From positions 50,373,414 through 50,437,413 of the forward strand of contig CM053267.1 of the NCBI GenBank assembly GCA_028583415.1: DNA of 64,000 bases, given 5' to 3'. Position 1 is the stretch's first letter, and each line of letters begins with the position of its first letter. This document shows positions 1 through 11,461 of this stretch, one piece after another. A program made the translations under genes and the position numbers. This stretch comes from Protea cynaroides (lineage: Eukaryota > Streptophyta > Magnoliopsida > Proteales > Proteaceae). The notes under the pieces are model-generated. The model was not told the origin of the DNA. It searched no databases and saw only the letters and a program-made list of their open reading frames with translations.

Positions 1-173
1 CCAACCCTAGACCTATTTATCCAATGTCAGAATTGCAACATCATCCAGTCACACATCTAAAATTGATGGGCCACCCTAATAAACTTATCAGGTTGGCCTG
101 TTTAAAGCAACCTTTGCCACATAAATCATAAGTACCAAATACAATTCAAAAAGAGAGAGAGAGAGAGACTTAC

Positions 174-3100
174 TGTAGAAGGCCTTCAAATGTGGATGTT
201 GACCACGAATGAGTTCTGTGACAACCTCTAGCTGAGGATTGTTCTCTTTAAATGCTGGCAAATGAGACTCCATAAATGCCCTATAATATTGATATGAATC
301 TAAAGTCAGCCATGTTGGTGAGCTAATTGGGAGGAAAACACTAGATATGGAGAACATTCAAGAGGTATCTATAATAAAAGAAACCTCAGTTTTGATAGTT
401 CATCTTCCTGAGACATTGAACTAATTTCCACATTCAAAAGTATCATACATAAATTGGAATACCTCAACCTAATATGAGAAAAAAAATTACTCCACTTCAT
501 TTTGCTAAAATTCATACCAAGTACAGATAAAGGACATGGACATCTTAGGTTCGTAAGCAACATTCAAAAGCAAAGGCTGAAGTTTGCCTTTAGACCCGGA
601 CAACTAGGAAGGCAGCCAATTTAGTAAACCAACTGTTAGCATGATCAGATGTAACCCAATTTAATAAAAAGAAAAAAGTTCTTCAAGAGCAAATTTTATT
701 GTGTAGTTTTAAAATATGAAAATTTACCAAGTAAATATAAAAATGTAAACCAGGTCCACCTTAGGCAATTTTCCAAGGATTGAATGTTCCTTGCAAACCT
801 CTGGATCAGTTTTGGTAAATGGGAGCATTGCATTACCAGGAAATATGTTATTTCTATCACTTTCCTTAGGGTTAATAATAGGTCAAATTTTGGGTGGAGA
901 GCTGAGTGACCCAGCTCAAGATTACAATATTTGAGCAGGGAATATGAAAAGCCAAATTTCGCTTCTCCAGCTGGAACAGGGTACCAGGTTGAAGACTAAG
1001 GCTGTGGGAAACAAAATTGGCAGGGGTGGACTTTCTTTTGGTTATAGGGGCACAGAATTGACAGCAAAAGAAGGTACAAGCTGCTAATGGATGTTGTTGT
1101 TGGCTAGGTGTTAAGACTACTATTTTAGGGAAATTAGAACTTTAAGATGGTACAATGCAACAACCAATATTCACTAAAGAAGAGTCAAGTGTCACATGTT
1201 CTAAAATAGCCAAAGGTACCTGCTCTTAACTGAAAACCCAAGTGACATCACTGAAGAAGGTACTTGAAGAATCCAAGAAGTGAGACAGGTGTACAAATTG
1301 TATGTGTTTAACCAACATGTATACGTATCTAGAGAACTTTATAAAAGTTGGGAAAATAAGGACAAGTGCCTCTAGCATCTCTATTCTCAAACCCGACCGA
1401 CCCTACATGAATGGAAGCAGCTCAAGGACTCGAAAACTACACAATTTGCAGACTGCAATGTCCTCAAACTTCGGAATAAAAGAACTATCCCAATGTGATC
1501 AAATTTATTAACGAAAGCAGATGTAATCAAGTAAACCAATTTACCCCAATCAAATCCTATAGTATGGCATGTGTAGGATAATTCAACCCAAAATAAATAA
1601 ATAAATATAAGTTCCCTGTCAATCTGATAAACTCCAACTCAATTTCCTCTAATTATCTAAAGGGTGTGATTTTACCGGTTTCAAATACTCGGAAACCGAG
1701 TACGGAAAATAATACTGTAAAAATAAAAAGATCTAAAACCAGATTTAAAATAGTCATATCAGAGAAAATGTGGAAGCAGGAACTTAGGAATAAAGTTTTA
1801 ATGAAAAGATTCCAGAACTTACAGATATATTCATAAACAGATCACTAGAAACTTGCTAAAGCCAGGGCATCTTAAGTAAGGAATCCGTTGTAATATGGGT
1901 ATAAGGGTAATACTGTACTTGTACCCATTATCCTCTTAATATAAATAAAGTGGGTCTGCAATATGACATCATTCATTCCTCTAAAATCAACATGGTGTCA
2001 GAGCAAAAAATTCTCGTATCTGGAAACAATGATTAGTGGATATTGGTACTGTCACTGCACAGCAAGCAAAGGATTGGGGATTCAGTGGTGTAATGTTAAG
2101 AGGTCGTGCGACATGAAGACATTGATAACAATATGGGGGAAGTTCCCATCAGGCAATAACGGTTCCGTGAGAGCAGAGCAGGAAATTATAGCATAAGAAA
2201 TCCTTCTATTCCAATAGGCCGAGTGAACTGCTTGTGTGTCCTGCCTCCGCGGAATCACGCTTATCGAATGAATGATTGAAGAACCTCTTCGTCGCTTCGG
2301 TAGTGAATCACCTACCAAAAATAGGGGCAACAAAGCACCTATTTTTATAGTAAAGCAGGCAGGCAGTGGACTCGTTCATTAAGGAAGGGAAGAAGGGGCC
2401 TAAGCACGACATTGCGGCTCCCTTCTCGGACGAGCCCCTGCCCATTTTGAAAGACTGATTGATACGGCGTTTTAAGCATGCTGTCGCATGCCTCTCCCCA
2501 GTGGACAATGAAACATTAAAGGCAGGCCTATTTTCCTTCAACAAATCATCATACACAACAGGCGATTGTTGCAACGTTTTTGTACTCAACTGGTATCCAC
2601 ACACTAATTGCAACGCTCTCTCTCTCGCTCTCTCGCTGCTCTCAATGGTGGTTTCTTAACCATCGAGAGTCTTCTCTCCCCCTATCTGGTTTCTCAAATA
2701 CTCCCCATAACCTAAATCTGAAAAAACAACCATCCATACCTTTTTTTACTTTTTTTTCGTTTGTGATTGATGCTATAGGGTGTTATTTCCATGCTTTTGA
2801 GTTGGTGATGGTGCTTGTGACTGCATCTACCTTTGGCGGTGGCTAGTTTTAGCCCTTTTTTTTCACCCATGTGTGAATCTTCTATTAGGTAATCATATCC
2901 AACGTTACTACCGCATCTTCTGGAACTAAAGGGATAGGCCGTGGGTCTCATCATGACTTTCCTGCATTCCCTGTTAGCTCTATCCACCTTGCTGGGAGCA
3001 ATTATTTGATGTGATCAAGGTCACGTTACCTCTTTATTGATTCCCACGGCTATGTCAGCTATATTATAGGCAAAACTGAGAAGCTTGCTACTGCTGGTGA

Positions 3101-6100
3101 TCTGCAAAAGAAGTGGAGTTCCTCTAACTCCCTGGTGATGTCTCATCAAATCAATGCGACCCTAGATTACTCGAGGTTATCTCCTCTTGGATACTAGTGT
3201 CAAGAGTTGGAAAGCCGCTAAGGACACATATTCCTAGGTTGGGAATGATGCTTAAGTCTATGAATTGTGGAAGAAGATTCACGAGACCAATCAAAAGGAT
3301 CTCACCCTATCCCAATATTACTTAGATTGCGTAGTATGTGTGTTAGACTTTTATGATACTTTTCGGGCTACTTGCTCTGTCGATGCCACCAGTTTTTAGA
3401 AGCGGGAAAGCAAGATCAAGGTATATGATTTCCTAGTCAACCTGAATGTAGGGTATGATCAAATCCGCCCTTTTAAGTTATTAGTCGATATCCATTTCCT
3501 ACCTTAGAGCAATCATATTCATTCTATTGTCTCTACCCCAAGTGGTTGTGGTTGGGCTTCTCATGCTCACCACATAGAGGCCTTAGAGCCTACTCCTACC
3601 AATGTTGGGCCTTCCTTCTCCTAGGACAATCTTGCCATGCTACGGCATCTAATGACTCGCTTGGAACCTTCCCCATCAATTAAGACTACTTCAGCCTCTG
3701 TTACTTCCTTGATTCACTCTGACTCACACTAAGTTGCCCCAGGTATTTATTTTGGTGGTCATTGTGCATCAGTTGTCTCTTGGTAGCATAGTTGTCAAGG
3801 CGTCGCCTAGGCGTCCGGGCGGTTTGTACAGGCCTGGGCGCCAGGGCGCCTTGTGGTCGCCCAGGCCAGACAGGAACAACATTTATCAGGCAGTACTTAT
3901 TTATGACTAATATCATTTAAGTAAATGAATTTCATTTACTTAAGATATTATTCATAAATAAGCAAATACCTCCCTATTTGAATCCAATAAAAATAGTCTA
4001 AAATTCAAATTCCAGAAGGAAAAAAAGTGAACCCCCCTGTTCAAGAACAAAAACCATATTTTTGGGTGCGAGGGCGATTTTCAACTTTTAAATGCTAGGC
4101 TTTTTTCTAAATATAAAAATTCTATAAATCTTATTATAATAAATCATCACTAAAAACCAAGAGTGCGCCAAAATAATCTTTTGCTTTGATGCCCAAAAAA
4201 TAATTTACATTCGGACGACTTTAAACAGATTCCCATATTCGAACAAAGTTTGACCGGAGTGTAACTCCTTCATTATAATTTGGATTCAGCAATCTCGGAT
4301 TTGTTGGAAAGCGATTATGCTAGCTTTGCAATGAATTCGAGATTGCTTGAATCTGAACTATATTAAAGGAGTTACGCTCCGATCAAATTCGTTAAAAGTA
4401 CGCAAATGTTAGTCATAAATAATTGTTTAATTAACTCTAGACACAATCCCAGGTCTTAGTGTACATTAGTAAACTTGGGTCCACACCACATATTAATTAA
4501 GTTATGTCTTAAATGTTGATTATTTATGTAGAATGTTGCATATATATAAACATTAATATTTTAGAAATAAAAAAAAATGCACTGGGAACGCCTTGGTCGC
4601 CTAGGCGTGCCTAGGCGGGCGCCTAGGCGCCTAGCGCCCAGGATGGCCCCAAACGCCTTGGATTGCCTTGTCGCCTTGACAACTATCTTGGTAGTAGATC
4701 ATTGCCTCCGGTGCCATTGATCACATGACTGGCTCTTCTAGCCTATTCTCTATGTATTCTCCTTGTTCTGATAAAGACAAAGTTCAGGTTCGCCGATGAT
4801 TCCCTCTCCTATGTTTCTAGGAAGGGTTCCATTACCTGCTCCCCCACATTATCCTTGGTATATGTCCTGCATGTTCCTCCCTTTTAACTAATCTTCTTTC
4901 CATTAGTCGTCTCACTACTGATCTCAGCTATAAAGTGACTCTTTTACCTTCTCATTGTCTCTTTCAGGATCTTGAAATAGGAAGAACTTTTAGTTGTGGT
5001 ATGATACATGGTGGTCTCTATTTGCTCGATGACGATAGGATTCGCCCTGTTGTCTATCAAGCTCATCAGACCAATTCTGCTCCAGCTGCCTCTGATTTAT
5101 TACTTTAGCATATGCATTTGGGACATCCTCCTATTGGCAATTTGGTTAAAAAAAAAAATTTCTTTTGTGATGCTTGCATTTTGGCAAAGCAAACCCGTTT
5201 TACTTATTCCAGTTTAAAGAATAAAAAGTGATGCAACATTTAAGTTAATATAGTCTAATGTATGGGGGCTTGCCCGTTGTACTTCTATTTTTGGTTACCA
5301 ATGGTTTGTTACATTTATTGATTGGCATACTCACGTTACTTGGGTTCATCTCCTTCGTCAAAACAGTGAGATCTTTGGCTGCTTTCAGCTTTTTCACAGT
5401 TTGGTTCACACACAGTTCCAAGCCACCATCTAGATACTCTGTAGTGACAATGGCATGAAATATATGGACGGTGCATTTCAGTCTTATCTTGCTACCTACG
5501 GGATTCTCCATCAGAACATTTGTGTGGATACACCAGCCTAAAATGGTGTTGTCGAGCGCAAGAATCGTCATCTATTTGAGGTTGCCCGCTCCCTTGGGTT
5601 TGAGATGTAGGTTTTATCTTAGTATTAAAGTGAGGTTGCCTTAACTATTGCCTACCCTATTAACTAGATGCCGACACTCATGCTTGACTTTCGGAGTCCT
5701 TTGGCGGTGCTCCAAGGGTCGTCTAACTTCTTCATTCCCCAATGAGTATTTGGGTGTGTTTATTTTGCTCGAAATCATCAGCATCATGGAAAGTTGGTTC
5801 TGCGGGGACTCCGATGTGTTTTCGTTGGCTACTTTGCTACCTAGAAGGTCTACAAGTGCCACCATCCTCCGTCTCATCGTATTTTTGTAATGACGGATAT
5901 GGTGTTTCATGAGTCGATTATATAATTCTCTCTAGCCCCTCATTCCCGCGGGGGGGGTTGACACTATGGTTAGTAAAGATGTCTCTTGTTACTCTGCTAA
6001 CTGCCTCCAACGTTTTCTGTCCAGGGGGAGATACATGCTCCCATGCCGCCAACTCCAATGCAAGTTTATGTTTGCAGAAATTGTGCGCAGCAAATAGGCA

Positions 6101-9100
6101 CCACCACAACATCACTAACTTTACCCAGCCAGCCGTCACCTCTTGATCCAGGTTCTCCATCTGGTACTCCCTAGTAAATCTGATGCCTTTCTTGACTTAC
6201 CTATTGTTGTTTGTAAAGGAACAAGATCTTGTACGCAACATCCTATTGCTGAGGTGGTTCCATACAACTTTATGTCTCCCTCTTACCATGCTTTCATTTC
6301 TTCTTTGCCATCTGTTTCTCTTCCCCAAACCTGGCAGGAGGTTTTTACATATCCACAGTGGAAGGCAGCCATGATTGAAGAGATGCAAGCTCTAACAAAG
6401 AACGATACATGGGACTTAGTCTCTCTTCCTCCCCAGAAGCACACAGTGAGTTGCAAATGGGTGTTTGCTGTGAAGAAGAATATGGACGGTACTGTGAATC
6501 GGTACAAAGCTAGATTGGTAGCTCGAGGATTCACTCAAACATATGAACATGACTATTATAAGCCATTTGCTCTAGTTGCCAAGATGAACACCATCCGTGT
6601 GATTCTTTCCAGCATTATGAATCTAGACTGGGATATGCAACAACTAGATGTCAAGAATGCATTTCTTCATGATGAGTTAGCAAAGGAGGTGTATCTGGAT
6701 GAACCCCCTGGGTTCTCAGGTCCAGCAACTCAAGGGAAAGTGTGTAAGCTCAAATGTGCTCTCTATGGGCTAAAACAGTCTCCTTGTGCTTGGTTTGGAC
6801 GAATTCCAAAGCCATGGTGTCTGAAGGGCTATACGCAAAGTCATGCCGACCATACTCTTTTCATCAAGCGGTGTGATTCTAAGATTGCTATGCTCATTGT
6901 GTATGTTGATTACATTGTGGTTAACCAACAGTGATATAGATGAAATCTCTCACGTGAAGACTTACCTAAGTCAAGAGTTTGAGATCAAGAATCTTGGCAT
7001 ACTACATTACTTTCTAGGCCTTGAGGTTGTGAGTTCTGATAAGGGTATATTTCTCTCCCAGCGGAAGTACACTCTAGATTTGCTCTCTAAAACGAGGATG
7101 CTTGGTTGTAACCCTAGACACCCTTTTTGAAGCTAATCTTCACCTTTCCAGTTAAGATTGTGAACTTGTGGAAAGGTTCAGTATCAACGGTTGGTTGGGA
7201 AACTAGTATATTTATCCCAATCTGTCCAGACATTGTCTTTGCTATCAAATTAGTCAGTATATGCATGATCCATACTCCACCCACTGGAAAGTCGTGCTTC
7301 GTATTCTGCGTTATTTAAAACCTACACCAGGAAAAGGAGTTCTTCTTTCTCCCCACGGTCATTTGCGGGTTGAAACCTTTACGAATGCAAATTAGGCTAG
7401 CTCTCCTAGTGATCGCTAGCCTACTACAGGGATATGGTACATTTGTAGACGGTAACTTGGTCACTTAGCACATTAAGAAATAAGCTGTAGAAGCTCGGTC
7501 TAGTGCTGAAGCAGAGTTCTGCACCATGTTTCATGGTATATATGAGTTGATAGTAAGTTTGCCGTTAACATTGCTCATAATCTCGTTCAACATTATCACA
7601 CCAAGCATATGGAGATTGACCGTTACTTCATCAAAGAGAAGCTGGACTTAAGGCTGATTTGCATTCCTTTTGTTAAATTTGGGGATCAATTAGTTAATGT
7701 TTTTTTTTAAAAAAAACTTAAGAAGCAAATTATTTCATCCAATATTGCACAATCTGAGCATGTGTGATATCTATGAACCAACTTGAGGGGGGCGTTGTAA
7801 TATGGGTATAGAAGTAATATTGTAATTGTACCCATTCTTCTTTTATCATAAATAAAGTTGGGCTGCCGATATGATAATCATTCATTCCTCTCAAATCAAC
7901 AGAATTAAGAGCCAAAAAATAACAACTGAACTGTAAAGAAAAATAGAGAACAGAAGAAAAAAGGCAGGAATCCAACTGCAAGAGAATCCTAGGGATGCAC
8001 CTTAGCAGTAACTGTGAATCAATAAGGCAAATTCTAGAAGGAAAAAAAAAACAGAAACTGCACTCATAAAATTAACAATGTGCAGAAAATCCAATTAGTT
8101 TTTACCTTCTTTCTTCTTTCTCATAATACGAGCATCAACTCTGTCTTCTTCTTCCAACCTTCCCCTCATACCCTTGATGTTTTCCTTTCCCATACAAAAA
8201 ATAATTTCTCCACTATCATATCTTAATTCTGATCTGACAACAGAACATCTGAAATCTGGTTCCTATCTAAGTTTCAGGTGTGGTTTTATTCTCTATCTAT
8301 TATAGACAAGTAGTTAGCCCTGATTCCATCTTAAGGTCAGACCCTGTTCTTATTTGGGCTCATTACAGCATATTTGAGCCCTTGCCTGCCTCAGTTGCTT
8401 GAGAGACCATCAGTTGAAGTACAAGCTTCCATAGATAAAGGAGTTAAAGAAACCTTGCCCTTCTCCCAAATGGAGAGGAACATAAAATGTAATTTCCAGA
8501 AAATGGAAATCAGATCAAACTTGACCTAGATGATATAACTAGAATTAATTTACCGTCTCTGCCAACAAAAAGAGGGCGAAAGGTCAAGGTTAGAAATTAG
8601 GGCAAGGAAAAGTATAAGAGAAAATCGTGGCAACTGAGCTGCATAGGCAAAGAAGCTTATCATCCAAATAATGGATATTAATTGGTGAATTCTGATTTTT
8701 ACATGCTTTCTCCCGTTGAAGTTTGTGGATATAGTTTGTTTTAGGGATTCTTTCGTTCGTTTTAACTTTTTTAAATAACAATTGGGGGGCTTACTGTTGG
8801 GGTGATGGATGGGTGTTTAGTTTATTTTTGTTGGACTTGATTCATGTGCAAATTTGGGGGATGACTCACCTTCTTCTTCTTCCATGTTCAACTGAACAAT
8901 TGTTGGACACCCTATAAACCCATGAAAATCCATAATCAAGTGGTATTCCTCTAATGCAACCCTAACAGCTTAAATCCTAATCCAACATTATAGCCAACAT
9001 GAAAACCTGAACTCTCTAAGCCTAAGGCTTTAGATTTTGAACTTTGCAGCGAACCTGCATAAACCAGTACCATAGCCTACCTACAAGTCACGATAATATA

Positions 9101-11418
9101 CCCGATTACCCATAATTCCTATAAGGCATAAGCTTCATCAGAAAAATTACGCTAACCTAAAGCCGGAAGTTGTGTTATTCTTGATTGGATACTATATAAC
9201 CTGCTGCTATTTTCTTACCAGAACCAATCTTTTCACACTTAATATCCTTTAGGCCTAAACTCAAACCAAACTTGTCTTCTAACATTGCCTGACATAATCT
9301 AATCTTGATGTGGTCATTTAACTAGCTCATACAAGTAAGATCCTACATCAAGATACTTAGAAAGCTCCCAAAAACTAATATTTCATATTAGACAATTGAA
9401 ACTAATTTCAAATAAGAGAGAAATAAGTTGCAATTGGTTGACATTATATTCATTATCTAACCAAAGATAATTGGCTTCCAATAAACACTATTATTTAAAA
9501 GTATAAAAATTGAACTACCATATATTCTCACTTGCTAACGTTATCAGGCTATGACTATCCATATGACCCAATAGGTCAAACCAGGTAAACTAGACCCCAA
9601 TAAAATTCTTGGTTCAAGTTTTAAAACATTGGTCAGGACTTTGATTTCAAAATATACCAAAGAAAAGGAACACTGGAACTTTAACAACAAAAATAATTAT
9701 GCCTAAAAAACCAAGAGCTCCCAGCAGAGAGGCAGTGATTTCTTTTTATTCCAGATCAGAACTCTATTCTACCAAAAAAAAAAAAAAAAAAAAAGATCAG
9801 AACCTAGAGAATAGTTTTAAATACAGCTAAGTTAAGTTGGCTGATAAATTCATAATTAATTGATATTCATTTCCTTTACACAGTAACGAAGTTAATCCAG
9901 TAGTTTCAAAATTGATGACAATCTTGCATCGTAAGAGCTATTTCCTCTTGCTAAATGCTAACATCATTGCTCAATTAATTAATTTGCAAAGGCTTGTGTA
10001 TGAATTGTAACAAAATAGAAAAATAAGAGAAGATGGAGAGAATTGATGAGTCCTGCTCCTCTCTTTGTAGCTTGTATTTATGGAAAATAAAAAGCAACTA
10101 TTAGACAGGAATCTAGAATCTAGGACTCTGACTAAGAGTCCTAGACACAAACTAAAAACGAAGTAAACTCAAAACTAGAAAAAAGAAACTAACAAGCCTA
10201 ATTGGTTTTCAAAAATCTAATAAAGCAAACTAATAAATTAATTAGGAGTCCATATATTAATAGGAGTCTAAAATCATAGAAACTAGCATTAACTACTTTG
10301 ACTAAGTCAAAGCAGTGTACGGTTATAATTTTATTACACTAACACCCCCTCAAGCTGGAGCATGGACGAATGTGAAAGCTTCATCTTAAAATAATGTAGC
10401 AGCAATTGTAGTAGCAGTAACAGTAGTAGTGGCAGCAATAATAGTAGTAGCAGCAATACCAGTAGCAACACAGTATAGGTTACTGTAAACCAAATAGTAA
10501 TAGCAGCACAGTATAGGTCATTGTGAACCAAGTAATACTAGCAGCACAGTATAAGTCATTGTGAACCAAGTAATAGTAGCAGCACAGTATAGGTCACTAT
10601 GAACTAATTAGTAGTAGTAACAGCAGTAGCAAGAGCAGCTATAGTAGTGGTTGCACACCTACCGAAGAACCTTAAACAGCTCTCAAAACGGCAACCTAGG
10701 GGATTGCTCTGATACCATGTAACAAAATAGAAAAAATAAGAGAAGATGGAGAGAATCGATGTATCCAGCTCTTCTTTTTGTAGCTTGTATTTATAGAAAA
10801 TAGAAAACAACTATTAGATAAGAATCTAGAACTCTACAAGTAAGAGTCCTAGTCACAAACTAAAGACAAAGTAAACTCAAAATAGGAAAAGGAAACTAAC
10901 AAGCCTAATTGGTAAAGGAAACTAATAAAGCAAACTAATAAACTAATAAGAAATCCATAATAGGAGTCCAAGTCCTAGAAACTAGCATTAACTACTTTGA
11001 CTAAGTCAAAACAATGTACGGTTACAATTTTACTACGGTAACATGAGTAAATCCAAATATGAAAGGAAAATATGTCTGTTAAGAAGTTCCATATAAAAAA
11101 ATGCATCTATTGATAGTTCACAAAGAAATTAAAGACTAGAAAACTCTCATTTCCAAAATGTGGAATAAATGAATGCAAGTGTTACTAAGTCACATTAATT
11201 CTCCTCCCATTGCCCCTTCCAATCCCTCCCCAAAAAAAGGAAAAAATGATTTCAATTACAATCTTTTTTGCTCATAAATACTAATGCACACAGTTTTATA
11301 ACAGAACATAGTTGTCAAGGCGACAAGGCGATCCAAGGCGTTCGGGGCCATCCTAGGCGCCTAGGAGCCTAGGCTATCAAGGCATTCCCAGTGTATTTTT
11401 TTATTTTTAAAATATTAA

Positions 11419-11461
<43 letters not shown>

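Larger units (their letters stand above)
1886..7901 (+). mobile_element. Degenerate Ty1/copia LTR retrotransposon with very short LTRs
   Basis: Complete from LTR to LTR but dead. The order is 5' LTR (1886-1992), tRNA-iMet primer-binding site, gag relic, protease and integrase relics, reverse transcriptase, RNase H, polypurine tract and 3' LTR (7793-7901). Integrase before RT defines Ty1/copia. The target-site duplication is GAATC (1881-1885) / GAATT (7902-7906). The two LTRs differ at about 15 of 107 positions, so the insertion is old. A 0.9-kb MULE-like element (3787-4685) sits between gag and protease. LTRs of about 107 bp are unusually short for an element with full coding content. The 2006-2880 leader has no recognised function. 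The element lies in the large mL43 intron, opposite to that gene. Confidence 0.92.

Noticed and set aside
10334..10531. Leucine-rich small protein on the minus strand
   Set aside because: Encoded by AGT/AGC trinucleotide repeats within the TRIM interior.
10469..10620. Regularly spaced repeats that might suggest a CRISPR array
   Set aside because: The units are contiguous with no unique spacers, and the genome is a plant. The 42.5-kb and 38.8-kb tandem repeats were rejected for the same reason.
10706..10717. Possible tRNA gene fragments at GCTCTGATACCA-like sites
   Set aside because: These are retrotransposon primer-binding sites adjoining LTRs (also at 1993 and 47645). No cloverleaf is present.
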